DNA of 64,000 nucleotides from Streptomyces shenzhenensis (GCF_021462265.1 NZ_JAJONF010000028.1:61825-125824), one strand, 5' to 3'. Positions 27,605 through 36,774 are shown, numbered from the stretch's first letter. Numbers and translations: made by a program. The notes: a model not told the origin generated them from the sequence alone.

Positions 27605-28009
27605 GAAGGGTCCTTCCCTGGAGCGGACGTCGGCCTGTCTGGCTCGGCGACCGGTTGTGCTGTCCGGCTTTCGGTCCTTGCCTGTGTGGACCGTGCCGGG
27701 GCGGTGTTCCGCCTGAGCGGCGGAAGAATTTTCTGGTGACGGCGCTTCCGACGAGCCGTGGCACCCGGTGTCACGTGGCGTGGTCGCACCTGTTCCGGAG
27801 CGTGCCCAGTGGCCCTCTCAGTGCCCGGGTACGACGTACTGCCCAGGTACGTCATACAGAACGCTGAGTGGCTTGGGAGACTCCCGGAAGAATGTCTGTC
27901 CCGGACGGGGACACGAAGCACCTCGCCATGGTGAGGTCGGGTGCAGACTTGAGGTTAACACTACCGGATCCAACAAACATTCCCCCTCTCCAAATCCGGC
28001 AACCGTGCG
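27605..28009 (-). promoter_or_regulatory. Rho gene leader and thrB-rho intergenic region
   Basis: This 405-bp stretch has no credible gene. It is moderately AT-rich near 27,940-28,000 (on the minus strand AATGTTTGTTGGATCCGG then TAGTGTTAACCTC), where a promoter is likely. A leader of roughly 350 nt follows. Long untranslated rho leaders are associated with autoregulation in other bacteria. This is an inference. Confidence 0.4.
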
Positions 28010-28951
28010 TCACATGTCGCTCGAGGTGTCATGGGCGGGCGCGAGCGGCAGCACGCTGGCGCCCTGGAGGTCGAGGTCCAGCCGGTTGGCCGCCCAGTCC
28101 GCACCGGCCAGGGCCTGCACCTTGTCGGCGCTGCCGGCGTCGGCGAGCGCCATCACGGTGGGTCCGGCGCCGGAGATCACGGCCGGGACGCCGTCGGCGC
28201 GCAGCCGCTCCACCAGAGCGGCGCTCTCCGGCATGGCGGGGGCGCGGTACTCCTGGTGCAGACGGTCCTCGGTGGCGGGCAGCAGCAGCTCGGGGCGCCG
28301 GGTGACGGCCTCGACGAGCAGGGCGGCACGGCCCGCGTTGGCGGCGGCGTCGACATGCGGCACGGTGCGCGGGAGCAGTCCGCGCGCGGTCTCGGTGAGG
28401 ACCGGCTTTCCGGGCACGAAAACCACCGGAACGATGGAATTGCTGGGCTCCATCCTGATCGCCCGGGCGGCGCCGGCCTCCATCCAGGAGATGGTGAAAC
28501 CGCCGAGCAGGCAGGCCGCCACGTTGTCGGGGTGGCCCTCGATCTCGGTCGCGAGCTCCAGCAGGGCCGCGTCGTCGAGTCTGGCCTCGCCACCTATGGT
28601 CACGGCGCGCGCGGCGACGATGCCGGCGCAGATGGCGGCGGAGGAGGAGCCCAGGCCGCGGCCGTGCGGGATGCGGTTGGCGCACACGATCTCCAGGCCG
28701 CGGGGCTGTCCGCCCAGCAGGTCGAAGGCGGTGCGCAGGGAGCGCACGAGAAGGTGGCTCTCGTCGCGTGGCAGCGTCTCGCTGCCCTCCCCCGCGATGT
28801 CGATGTGCAGCCCTGAGTCGGCCACCCGGACGACGACGTCGTCGTAGAGCCCCAGCGCGAGGCCCAGGGCATCGAAGCCCGGACCGAGGTTGGCGCTGGT
28901 GGCGGGGACGCGCACCCGGACGGCGGCGGCGCGGAACGCTGGACCGGCCAT
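28010..28951 (-). CDS. thrB: Homoserine kinase (313 aa)
   Basis: It phosphorylates homoserine with ATP on the way to threonine. It is a GHMP kinase: the motif PHGRGLGSSSAA is at residues 95-106 and VPATSANLGPGFDALG at about 15-30. GAGPTVMALAD near the end is GHMP motif 3. The ATG at 28951 follows AAGGAGAG at about 10 nt. A longer in-frame start would add 30 unrelated residues. The gene is 383 bp downstream of thrC, so the two may be separately controlled. Confidence 0.96.
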   Translation of the reverse strand: MAGPAFRAAAVRVRVPATSANLGPGFDALGLALGLYDDVVVRVADSGLHIDIAGEGSETLPRDESHLLVRSLRTAFDLLGGQPRGLEIVCANRIPHGRGLGSSSAAICAGIVAARAVTIGGEARLDDAALLELATEIEGHPDNVAACLLGGFTISWMEAGAARAIRMEPSNSIVPVVFVPGKPVLTETARGLLPRTVPHVDAAANAGRAALLVEAVTRRPELLLPATEDRLHQEYRAPAMPESAALVERLRADGVPAVISGAGPTVMALADAGSADKVQALAGADWAANRLDLDLQGASVLPLAPAHDTSSDM

Positions 28952-29264
28952 CGCTCGATGACTCTCCTTGAGCTGCGTGATGGTCGAATGACATTCGATA
29001 GGTACGTGAGGGACCCTCGGGCCGTGGAGACGGCGCGGCACCGCGCCATATGCGGAGGCATATGCAGCGGGCGGGTTCGGTACAGCCTATCGAAGGAAGG
29101 TTCTGTGGCGACATAGGGCGCACAGGAGGCGCACGATGCGTGTCGTAAGCCCCCTGTGCCCCCTCGGTAGGGAGAGCCCTCGCTCCCCCACCTGTGGAGT
29201 ACGGCCTCCTCCACCTGTCGAGTACGGCTTGAACACTCCTTGAGTACCCCTTGAGCCGTTCTCT

Positions 29265-29336
29265 AGACGGCGCCGTTCTTGCAGGCGGAGCCGTTCTTCC
29301 AGGCGGAGCCGTTCTTCCAGGCGGAGTCGTTCTTCT
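29265..29336. repeat. Four 18-bp tandem repeats straddling the thrC stop codon
   Basis: Units AGGCGGAGCCGTTCTTCC (29283-29300, 29301-29318) are exact. The unit at 29319-29336 and that at 29265-29282 have two and three changes respectively. Read on the thrC strand and in the thrC frame, the units code a hexapeptide KN(G/D)SA(W/C) between the thrC UAG and a second UAG. The rest of the 28,952-29,334 spacer contains GAGTACGGC repeats and no gene. Confidence 0.9.
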
Positions 29337-30393
29337 AGGCCAGGCCCAGCCGCTCGGCCGCGGCGGCCGCGTCGACCGGCACGGTGACCGGCTGCGGGGC
29401 GCCGGCGACGGCCCAGTCGGGGTCCTTCAGGCCGTTGCCGGTGACCGTGCAGACGATGCGCTGGCCGGGGTCGACCTTGCCCTGCTCGGCGGCCTTGAGC
29501 AGACCGGCCACGGAGGCGGCGGAGGCGGGCTCCACGAAGACGCCCTCCTGAGCGGCCAACAGCCGGTAGGCGCGCAGGATCTCACGGTCCGTCACCTCGT
29601 CGATGAGGCCGCCGGACTCGTCCCGGGCCGCGAGCGCGAACTGCCAGGAGGCGGGGTTGCCGATGCGGATGGCGGTGGCGATGGTCGAGGGGTCCTTGAC
29701 GACCTCGCCGCGCACGATCGGGGCGCTGCCGGAGGCCTGGAAACCCCACATGCGGGGCGTCCGGGCGGAGATGCCGTCACGGGCGTACTCCTTGTACCCC
29801 TTCCAGTACGCGGTGATGTTGCCCGCGTTGCCGACCGGCAGGACGTGGATGTCGGGGGCGTCACCGAGCATGTCCACGATCTCGAAGGCGGCCGTCTTCT
29901 GCCCCTCGATACGCACCGGGTTGACCGAATTGACCAGCGCCACCGGGTAGTTCTCGCTCAGCTTGCGGGCGAGGGTGAGGCAGTCGTCGAAGTTGCCGTC
30001 GACCTGGAGGATCTTCGCGCCGTGCACCAGGGCCTGGCCCATCTTGCCGAGCGCGATCTTGCCGCGCGGCACGAGCACGGCGGAGACCATCCCGGCGCGC
30101 ACGGCGTACGCCGCGGCGGACGCGGAGGTGTTGCCCGTGGAGGCGCAGATCACCGCCTGCGAGCCCGCCTCCTTGGCCTTGCTGATGGCCATGGTCATCC
30201 CGCGGTCCTTGAAGGACCCGGTCGGGTTCGCGCCCTCCACCTTCAGGTGGACCTCGCAGCCCGTGCGCTCGGAGAGCACCTGCGCGGGCACGAGGGGCGT
30301 GCCACCCTCACGGAGCGTCACGACCGGCGTGCTTTCGGAGACGGGCAGCCGGTCCCGGTACTCCTCGATGATTCCGCGCCACTGGTGGGTCAT
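29335..30393 (-). CDS. thrC: Threonine synthase (352 aa)
   Basis: This PLP enzyme converts O-phosphohomoserine to threonine. The PLP lysine is Lys62 in NPTGSFKDRGM, and the phosphate-binding loop is LPVGNAGNIT. The length of 352 aa fits the short bacterial class. It starts 6 bp after the hom stop codon, so the pair is probably cotranscribed and translationally linked. The C-terminus (ERLGLA) ends at a UAG with in-frame 18-bp repeats behind it. Confidence 0.96.
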   Translation of the reverse strand: MTHQWRGIIEEYRDRLPVSESTPVVTLREGGTPLVPAQVLSERTGCEVHLKVEGANPTGSFKDRGMTMAISKAKEAGSQAVICASTGNTSASAAAYAVRAGMVSAVLVPRGKIALGKMGQALVHGAKILQVDGNFDDCLTLARKLSENYPVALVNSVNPVRIEGQKTAAFEIVDMLGDAPDIHVLPVGNAGNITAYWKGYKEYARDGISARTPRMWGFQASGSAPIVRGEVVKDPSTIATAIRIGNPASWQFALAARDESGGLIDEVTDREILRAYRLLAAQEGVFVEPASAASVAGLLKAAEQGKVDPGQRIVCTVTGNGLKDPDWAVAGAPQPVTVPVDAAAAAERLGLA

Positions 30394-30399
30394 TGCTGG

Positions 30400-31698
30400 T
30401 TACTCTCCTTCAACCCGCATGATGCTGGCGACACCCCGCACGGTGTCGAGCTTGCGCAGTGCCTCGACGGTCCCGGAGAGGGAGGCGTCGGAGGCACGGT
30501 GGGTGACGACGACGAGGGAGGCCTCGCCGTCCCCGTCCTGTCGTCCTTGCTGCCGCACCGTATCGATCGAAACCCCGTGCTCCGCGAACACGGTGGCGAC
30601 CTGGGCGAGAACACCCGGTTTGTCGGCGACGTCAAGGCTGATGTGGTAGCGCGTGACGACATCGCCCATCGGGGACACGGGCAGGGCGGCGTACGCCGAC
30701 TCGCCGGGCCCCGTTGCCCCGCTGAGCCGGTTGCGGCAGACGGCGACCAGGTCACCGAGGACCGCGGAGGCCGTGGGCGCGCCGCCGGCGCCGGGCCCGT
30801 AGAACATCAGCTGACCGGAGGCGTCCGACTCCACGAAGACGGCGTTGTACGCGCCGCGCACGGAGGCGAGGGGGTGGGTCAGCGGAATCATGGCGGGGTG
30901 CACGCGGGCCGTCACCGAGCCACCGTCCGCGGCGCGCTCGCAGATGGCGAGCAGCTTGATGGTGCAGCCCATGTTCTTGGCGGACACGAAGTCGGAGGCG
31001 GTGACCTCGGCCATGCCCTCGCGGTAGACGTCGTCGAGCCGCACCCGCGAGTGGAAGGCGATGCCGGCGAGGATGGCGGCCTTGGCGGCGGCGTCGAAGC
31101 CCTCGACGTCGGCGGTCGGGTCGGCTTCCGCGTACCCGAGCGCGGTGGCCTCGTCGAGGGCCTCCTGGTAGCCCGCCCCCGTGGAGTCCATCTTGTCGAG
31201 GATGAAGTTGGTGGTCCCGTTGACGATGCCGAGCACCCGGTTGACCTTGTCGCCGGCGAGGGACTCGCGCAGCGGCCGGATCAGCGGGATGGCGCCGGCG
31301 ACGGCGGCCTCGTAGTAGAGGTCCTTGCCGTGCTGCTCGGCGGCCGCGTGCAGGGCGGCGCCGTCCTGGGCGAGCAGGGCCTTGTTGGCCGACACGACCG
31401 ACGCGCCGTGCTCGAAGGCGGTGGTGATGAGGGTGCGGGCGGGCTCGATCCCGCCGATGACCTCCACCACGACGTCGATGTCGCCGCGTTTGACGAGGGC
31501 GGTGGCATCGGTGGTGACCAAGGTCGGGTCGATGCCCTCACGGACCTTGGAGGGCCGCCGGACTGCGACACCGGCCAGCTCGACGGGGGCACCGATCCGC
31601 TGCGCGAGGTCGTCGGCGTGCGTCGTCATGATGCGCGCCACCTCTGAGCCGACAACCCCACAGCCCAGCAGCGCCACCTTCAGCGGACGCGTACGCAT
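30400..31698 (-). CDS. hom: Homoserine dehydrogenase with ACT domain (432 aa)
   Basis: It reduces aspartate semialdehyde to homoserine with NAD(P)H, the branch point to Thr, Met and Ile. The Rossmann motif ALLGCGVVGSEVA (residues 9-21) is followed by the catalytic domain (ALGYAEADPTADVEGFDAAAK) and a C-terminal ACT domain (HISLDVADKPGVLAQVATVF), which normally gives threonine feedback inhibition. The start is one of two tandem ATG codons (31701 or 31698) after GAGG. Sequence upstream is AT-rich spacer. It is followed within 6 bp by thrC. Confidence 0.95.
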   Translation of the reverse strand: MRTRPLKVALLGCGVVGSEVARIMTTHADDLAQRIGAPVELAGVAVRRPSKVREGIDPTLVTTDATALVKRGDIDVVVEVIGGIEPARTLITTAFEHGASVVSANKALLAQDGAALHAAAEQHGKDLYYEAAVAGAIPLIRPLRESLAGDKVNRVLGIVNGTTNFILDKMDSTGAGYQEALDEATALGYAEADPTADVEGFDAAAKAAILAGIAFHSRVRLDDVYREGMAEVTASDFVSAKNMGCTIKLLAICERAADGGSVTARVHPAMIPLTHPLASVRGAYNAVFVESDASGQLMFYGPGAGGAPTASAVLGDLVAVCRNRLSGATGPGESAYAALPVSPMGDVVTRYHISLDVADKPGVLAQVATVFAEHGVSIDTVRQQGRQDGDGEASLVVVTHRASDASLSGTVEALRKLDTVRGVASIMRVEGE

Positions 31699-31835
31699 CA
31701 TCCGACCTCGTTTCCTCATACCGTCTACGGTTGGACCAGTCTCACTCACCGGACGGGAGTTTCTACCCTTCGTCCGGATCGTGAGACATCTATTTCATTT
31801 TGTGGCGATCACGGACAGGAGATCTTCCTCCCGCG

Positions 31836-33227
31836 TCACCCGACGTCGAGACGGAGCAGATCCTCCTCCGTCTCCCGCCGGACGATCACCCGGGCCGCGC
31901 CGTCGCGCACGGCGACCACCGGCGGCCGGAGCACGTGGTTGTAGTTGCTGGCCATGGACCGGCAGTAGGCGCCGGTGGCCGGTACGGCGATGAGGTCACC
32001 GGGTGCCAGGTCGCCCGGCAGGAACGCGTCCTTCACCACGATGTCCCCGCTCTCGCAGTGCTTGCCGACGACGCGGGCGAGCATCGGCTCGGCATCGCTC
32101 GTCCGCGAGACCAGGGCGACGCTGTACTCGGCGTCGTACAGCGCGGTACGGATGTTGTCGGACATGCCGCCGTCGACCGACACGTAGGTCCGCAGCCCGT
32201 CGAGGGGCTTGATGGTGCCGACCTCGTAGAGGGTGAAGGCGGTAGGACCGACGATGGCCCGCCCCGGCTCGACGGAGATCCTCGGCGTCCGCAGCCTGGC
32301 GCCCTCGCACTCCCTCGTCACGATCTCGGTGAGCGCCTTGGCGATCTCGTGCGGCTCGCGCGGGTCGTCGTCACTCGTGTACGCGATCCCGAGGCCGCCG
32401 CCCAGGTCGATCTCGGGCAGCTCGATGCCGTGCTCGTCCCGGATGTCCTTGAGGAGCCCCACGACCCGGTGCGCGGCGACCTCGAACCCCGACATGTCGA
32501 AGATCTGCGACCCGATGTGCGAGTGGATCCCGATGACCTCCAGCCCGTCGAGCTGCAGCGCCCGCCGCACGGCCTCCGCGGCCTGCCCGCCGGCCAGCGG
32601 GATCCCGAACTTCTGGTCCTCGTGGGCGGTGGCGATGAACTCGTGCGTATGCGCTTCCACACCCACGGTGATACGAATCTGCACGCGCTGCCGCCGGCCG
32701 AGCTCCCGCGCGATGTGCGCGACCCGCACGATCTCCTGGAAGGAGTCGAGCACGATCCGCCCGACACCGGCCTCGACCGCCCTGCGGATCTCCCCCTCGG
32801 ACTTGTTGTTGCCGTGGAAGGCGATCCGGTCGGCGGGCATGCCCGCCGACAGCGCGGTGGCCAGCTCCCCGCCGGAGCACACGTCCAGGTTGAGTCCCTC
32901 CTCGTGCAGCCAGCGCACGACGGCCCGCGACAGGAACGCCTTGCCGGCGTAGAACACGTCGGCGTCCGGCCCGAAGGCGGCGCGCCAGGCACGCGCCCGG
33001 GACCGGAAGTCGTCCTCGTCGAGGACGTAGGCGGGGGTGCCGAACTCCTCGGCGAGGGTCTTCACGTCGACACCGCCGACGGTGACGACCCCGTCGGCGT
33101 CCCGGGTGACGGTCTGGGCCCAGACCTTGGCGTCGAGGGCGTTGAGGTCGGTGGGCGGCGCGGCGTAGTGCCCCTCGGGCAGGACGTCGGCGTGCCGGGG
33201 CCCGGCGGGGTGTGCGGAACGGCTCAT
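31836..33227 (-). CDS. lysA: Diaminopimelate decarboxylase (463 aa)
   Basis: This PLP enzyme makes lysine from meso-diaminopimelate. Lys96 in DVFYAGKAFLSRAVVRW binds PLP. HIGSQIFD, GGGLGIAYT and the EPGRAIVG signature are all present in the family order. The ATG start (MSRSAHPAGPRH) is preceded by AGAGCGCCAGAAGAGCA-type sequence. It lies 19 bp after the ArgRS-like gene and 137 bp before hom, forming an aspartate-family cluster. Confidence 0.96.
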   Translation of the reverse strand: MSRSAHPAGPRHADVLPEGHYAAPPTDLNALDAKVWAQTVTRDADGVVTVGGVDVKTLAEEFGTPAYVLDEDDFRSRARAWRAAFGPDADVFYAGKAFLSRAVVRWLHEEGLNLDVCSGGELATALSAGMPADRIAFHGNNKSEGEIRRAVEAGVGRIVLDSFQEIVRVAHIARELGRRQRVQIRITVGVEAHTHEFIATAHEDQKFGIPLAGGQAAEAVRRALQLDGLEVIGIHSHIGSQIFDMSGFEVAAHRVVGLLKDIRDEHGIELPEIDLGGGLGIAYTSDDDPREPHEIAKALTEIVTRECEGARLRTPRISVEPGRAIVGPTAFTLYEVGTIKPLDGLRTYVSVDGGMSDNIRTALYDAEYSVALVSRTSDAEPMLARVVGKHCESGDIVVKDAFLPGDLAPGDLIAVPATGAYCRSMASNYNHVLRPPVVAVRDGAARVIVRRETEEDLLRLDVG

Positions 33228-33246
33228 TGCTCTTCTGGCGCTCTCT

Positions 33247-34224
33247 TCAGAGGTGATCGGGTGCGTCGATGCCGAGCAGGGACAGGCCGCCGGCCAGCAC
33301 CGTCCCGGCGGCTTCGGCGAGGGCGAGCCGGGCACGGTGGGCGGCCGAGGGTTTCTCCTCGCCACGGGGCAGCACGGTCGGCAGGAACGGCAGGGCGGCG
33401 TCGGCGACGGTGACGAGGTGCCGGGCGAGCCGGTCGGGGGCGCGATGGACGGCCGCGCCGGTGAGGACGCGGGGGTAGTCGGCGAGGGCGGCGACGAGGC
33501 CGCTCGGGGCGTCCCGGACGTCACCCGGTACGGCGTCGAACCCGAGCCGCCCGGCACCCCGCCCGACGGCCCTCGCCCGGGCGTGGGCGTACCGCACCCG
33601 GAACAGCGGATTGCTCTCGCGCTGCACCAGGTGATCGGCAGTGATCCGGGGCCGGTCGTGGGCGGCCGGATGCAGCAGCGCCCACTGCGCGGCGTCGGGC
33701 CCGAGCAGCGCCGGATCCTCCGGCGCCGGAACGGGCCGCAGACTGGCGGGCTCACCGTGATCGACCTCACCGCGCCCGCCCTGGGTCGCGACGATCCGCA
33801 CCACCGCGTCGGCGACGACCTCGGCCCGGACGTCGTACGGCACCCGCAGCGCGACGACCTGCCCGGCGAGGGCGTCGCCGTGGCCGTAGGCGGCCCCGAG
33901 CCGGCGGATCTCCCCGACCAGGGCGGTGGTCGGCGAGGACCCGGAGGCGAGGGAGATGTTGAGGAACCCGGGCCCGGTGACGACGACGTCCGCGACGCCG
34001 GTCGCGTCCGCGAGGTGGGCCAGCAGGATCTCGGCGACCCGGAGCGGCGGCTGCCCGGCGGGGCCGGCGAGCTGCAACGCGATGTTGGTGGCGTAGTCCC
34101 CGCACCCGCCCGGCCCCGGCGGCGTCACCACGACGCGCTCCGGCACGCTCACGCTCAGCTCCCCCTCGTCCACGGCACGGCGCACCGCGCCCAGCACGGT
34201 ACGGGAGAGCTCCACGGGGGTCAC
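33247..34224 (-). CDS. ArgRS-like protein with Add-1 and DALR domains but no catalytic domain (325 aa)
   Basis: The N-terminal part resembles the additional domain 1 of arginyl-tRNA synthetase (TPPGPGGCGDYATNIALQLA near residues 33-52, then VTGPGFLNISLAS). The C-terminal half resembles the DALR anticodon-binding domain (ESNPLFRVRYAHARARA, LADYPRVLTGAAVHRAPDRLARHLVTV). The Rossmann catalytic domain with its HIGH and KMSK motifs is replaced by about 60 residues. It therefore cannot charge tRNA by the usual route. I start at GTG (VTPVELSRTVL) because the upstream 31 residues are low-complexity. It is placed directly before lysA and near tRNA-Arg(CCG). A tRNA-binding or amino-acid-sensing role is speculative. 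Confidence 0.85.
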   Translation of the reverse strand: MTPVELSRTVLGAVRRAVDEGELSVSVPERVVVTPPGPGGCGDYATNIALQLAGPAGQPPLRVAEILLAHLADATGVADVVVTGPGFLNISLASGSSPTTALVGEIRRLGAAYGHGDALAGQVVALRVPYDVRAEVVADAVVRIVATQGGRGEVDHGEPASLRPVPAPEDPALLGPDAAQWALLHPAAHDRPRITADHLVQRESNPLFRVRYAHARARAVGRGAGRLGFDAVPGDVRDAPSGLVAALADYPRVLTGAAVHRAPDRLARHLVTVADAALPFLPTVLPRGEEKPSAAHRARLALAEAAGTVLAGGLSLLGIDAPDHL

Positions 34225-34363
34225 GGGACAAGCGTAGGGGAGGAGGGGGGTGGGTGGGCGAGCCGGTTCGGGCGGGTCCCGGGATGTGGACGGAGGGATC
34301 CGGCGACGCCGCGCCATGCCTTCACGCCGACGTCACCACGACCACGGCCTCGACCACTGCACT

Positions 34364-34404
<41 letters not shown>

Positions 34405-34492
34405 ACAGCCTCGTCCACGACCACGGCCGCACCTTGGCCTCGATCACAGCCACGGCCACGACCACGACCACGGCCTCGACCTCACCTTGACC

Positions 34493-34930
34493 TCACGGAT
34501 AGGCGGGATTGCCCCCGGCCCGCTCCCCGGCCCGCTCTCCCTCTTCAGAGCCCCGCCGCCGCTCGATCAACTCCCGCACCGTCCGCACAAGTTCAGCCGG
34601 CTCGAAGGGCTTGGCGAGAAACGCGTCGACGCCGACGCCGAGACCGGCCTCGACCTCGTACTGCGTACAGGCACTGACGATGGCGAGCGGGAGATCACGG
34701 GTCCGGGGATCGGCACGCAGCTGGGCGGCCGTCCGCAGCCCGTCGAGCCGAGGCATCACCACATCGAGGGTGATCACATCGGGCCGCACCCGATGAACGA
34801 CTTCCAGACACTCGGCACCATCGGCCGCGGTCACGACCTCGAGACCTTCCAGTTCGAGATTGACCCTGATCAGCTGCCGGATGACCTTGTTGTCGTCCAC
34901 AACAAGCACCCGGCCCGACGCCCCTGGCAC
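34493..34930 (-). CDS. Stand-alone response-regulator receiver protein (145 aa)
   Basis: This is a CheY-like receiver without an output domain. The acidic pair is Asp12/Asp13 (VLVVDDNK), the phospho-acceptor is Asp56 (VITLDVVMP), Thr/Ser is at IVSACTQYE and the conserved Lys in FLAKPF. The C-terminal 20 residues are charged and Gly-rich (RRGSEEGERAGERAGG). I choose the GTG at 34930 because the sequence further upstream does not look like protein and approaches the tRNA gene. No sensor kinase is adjacent, so its partner is elsewhere. Confidence 0.88.
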   Translation of the reverse strand: MPGASGRVLVVDDNKVIRQLIRVNLELEGLEVVTAADGAECLEVVHRVRPDVITLDVVMPRLDGLRTAAQLRADPRTRDLPLAIVSACTQYEVEAGLGVGVDAFLAKPFEPAELVRTVRELIERRRGSEEGERAGERAGGNPAYP

Positions 34931-35082
34931 AACTCGAGAGTAGGTCGAGACCGGCCACCGCGTCCGGGTTTTCCCGACTTCCGCCCACTGCGGGGAGGCA
35001 CCCCGGGAAACCTGTTCCTGATCACCCCGCCCGAGCTGGTAGTGTTCTACCCGTCGCCGCGAGCAACAGCTCAACGCCAGAC

Positions 35083-35154
35083 GCCCCCGTAGCTCAGGGG
35101 ATAGAGCAACGGCCTCCGGAGCCGTGTGCGCAGGTTCGAATCCTGCCGGGGGCA
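35083..35154 (+). tRNA. tRNA-Arg (anticodon CCG)
   Basis: A complete cloverleaf folds: acceptor GCCCCCG/CGGGGGC, D arm GCTC...GAGC, anticodon stem ACGGC/GCCGT with loop CTCCGGA (anticodon CCG, reads CGG), variable GTGC, T arm GCAGG/CCTGC with TTCGAAT, discriminator A. CCA is not encoded. tRNA-Arg genes at this place in Streptomyces are known integration sites, and the conserved gene order stops here. Confidence 0.97.
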
Positions 35155-35163
35155 CATCCCATT

Positions 35164-35203
35164 AAGGCCCTGACCAGCGGAAACGCGGGTCAGGGCCTTT
35201 CTT
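35164..35203 (+). terminator. Intrinsic terminator of tRNA-Arg
   Basis: A 12-bp stem (AAGGCCCTGACC 35164-35175 / GGTCAGGGCCTT from 35188) ends in TTTCTT, 10 nt after the tRNA. This is one of the few classic U-tailed terminators in the window. Confidence 0.9.
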
Positions 35204-35566
35204 GTGCATGCCAAAACGCACACGGCCTACCTGCTCGTGACCACTCGATCCGATGAGTCTTCGACCTGCGGTTTTCCGACACCACACGGATGGAATCCCA
35301 AATGTCCGATCCCGCGAAATCGCTCGCGCGGGACATTCACGGGACGGGAACGGCAAAAGCAGAGCCGACACCGGCAGACACCGGCTGCGAGCTGCACTTT
35401 TTCGCGCATGCGCGGTCGGAAAACATGCGGAGGAACGGGCCGTTTGACTTTCCGGATCAGCACAGGGAACCGCTGTGACCTGGGGTTTCATCCAGCATGA
35501 CGCCCACTGCTGGCGTGCTTGCCCGTGTCGGTACCACGGCGCCCCGGGATACGGCATGCTGGGCGT
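35204..35566. other. Gene-poor spacer after tRNA-Arg
   Basis: Lower GC than the core region. It contains an imperfect dyad (TGTCCGATCCCGCG / CGCGCGGGACA, 35,312-35,338) and other short inverted repeats. Several short open frames overlap, but none has convincing codon bias or a recognisable product. It could be a remnant of an element formerly integrated at the tRNA. Confidence 0.45.
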
Positions 35567-35887
35567 ATGAGTAGGTACGCCGCAGCCAGGGTCTACGCGC
35601 TGCCGGAGTCACTCGACGAGCTGGTCGGGCCGATCTCGGGCACCGTGACCCTGCCCCGGCACATCGACTGGGGCCCGCCCTACGCCTACGACCTCGCCGA
35701 CGAGGCCGACCTGCTCCTCATGTACGAGCGGGTGATCCGCGAGGCCCAGTCCCCGGCCGACCTGCAGTCGCACCTCGATGCCGGCCTGTTGCGCCGGCAC
35801 TGGAGCGACCTGTTCCTGCCGGCCCCGGCACTTGTGGCCTGGCAGGCCCGCTTCCCCGAGCTCTCGCCTGCGGCGGCTGCGGCATAG
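35567..35887 (+). CDS. Small partner (probable antitoxin) of the AbiEii-type toxin (106 aa)
   Basis: The ATG start (MSRYAAARVYALPESLDELVG) is the first of a well-formed 106-residue protein, mostly helical after residue 40 (LADEADLLLMYERVIREAQSP, LQSHLDAGLLRRHWSDLFLP). Its TAG stop shares one base with the GTG of the nucleotidyltransferase gene (TAGTG). That overlap is typical of type IV toxin-antitoxin pairs, where the first gene is the antitoxin. It does not show the winged-helix domain of AbiEi, so the assignment is by position. Confidence 0.7.
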   Translation: MSRYAAARVYALPESLDELVGPISGTVTLPRHIDWGPPYAYDLADEADLLLMYERVIREAQSPADLQSHLDAGLLRRHWSDLFLPAPALVAWQARFPELSPAAAAA

Positions 35888-36699
35888 TGGACGAGGTGCA
35901 CCGTCGGCTGATCCGCATCGGGCTCGACGCACTCGCCAACGATTTCGGTTACGCCCTGGCAGGCGGTTACGCCGTCCAGGCGCACCAGATCGTCAGCCGG
36001 GTCAGTGACGACGTCGACCTCTTCGCTCCGATCGACCGGGCCACCGCCGAAATGCCCGCGGCCACCGAGCGTGTCATCGACGCCTACGAAGCCGCGGGCT
36101 TCACCGTGGAGCTGGCCCACCAGAACGCCGAGCACACCTACACCCGGCTGAACGTCACCGACCCCGTCAGCGGCGTCCAGAACAAGGTGGAACTCGTCGC
36201 CGAGTTCCTCAACCATCCGCCCGTGCCCTCCGAACTCGGTCCGGTTCTGCACCCCGACGACGTCGCAGCAGGGAAGACCAGCGCACTGGACGGCCGGGCC
36301 GAGGTCCGCGACGCCATCGACGTCGACGGCCTTCTCAAGGCCGGATACACCCGCGAACGCCTGATGGAACTGGCCAGGCAGAACGACGACGGCTTCGATC
36401 CGCAGATGTTCGCCGACTCACTTGCCCGCATCCAGCGCTACACGGACAAGCAGTTCGCCGCCTACGGCCTTACCGCCGCCGAGGCCGCAGTGCTGCGCGA
36501 GCGGTTCGCCGACTGGCGACGCCAACTCATCACGCCCCAGGACGAGAAACCCGAAGGCAAGCGAACCACTGCAGCGGCTCGCACTCCACCGCGCCGGGAC
36601 CAGTCTGCACAGCAGAACCCGAACACCACCACGAAGCCCCCTCCCCCCGCCCCCGGCTCTCCCGGCCGAACACCACCCCACGGCCCCCGCAGGGGCTGA
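35887..36699 (+). CDS. AbiEii/AbiGii-type nucleotidyltransferase toxin (270 aa)
   Basis: The nucleotidyltransferase signature GGYAVQAHQIVSRVSDDVDL (about 25-44) has the GG and DxD metal-binding residues, as in AbiEii/MenT-type toxins that add nucleotides to tRNA or other RNA. The GTG start overlaps the upstream stop by one base. The family-like domain ends around residue 220 (WRRQLITPQDE). The last 50 residues (KRTTAAARTPPRRDQ, PPPPAPGSPGRTPP) are low-complexity and run up to a transposase remnant, so the 3' end may be a fusion made by rearrangement. Confidence 0.82.
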   Translation: MDEVHRRLIRIGLDALANDFGYALAGGYAVQAHQIVSRVSDDVDLFAPIDRATAEMPAATERVIDAYEAAGFTVELAHQNAEHTYTRLNVTDPVSGVQNKVELVAEFLNHPPVPSELGPVLHPDDVAAGKTSALDGRAEVRDAIDVDGLLKAGYTRERLMELARQNDDGFDPQMFADSLARIQRYTDKQFAAYGLTAAEAAVLRERFADWRRQLITPQDEKPEGKRTTAAARTPPRRDQSAQQNPNTTTKPPPPAPGSPGRTPPHGPRRG

Positions 36700-36774
36700 T
36701 CCTCCATCCCGCCGAGTGCCACGTCGATTCGCCGGGTGATCTCCGCAGTGCCCCGGAGGGCTCGCCGACCTGTT

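Noticed and set aside
28952..29334. Threonine attenuator or leader peptide before thrB.
   Set aside because: No short ORF rich in Thr/Ile codons with alternative hairpins was seen; the spacer is made of short repeats.
35155..35566. An integrase or recombination directionality gene after tRNA-Arg.
   Set aside because: No frame resembles a tyrosine recombinase or excisionase. Only short, unbiased frames are present.
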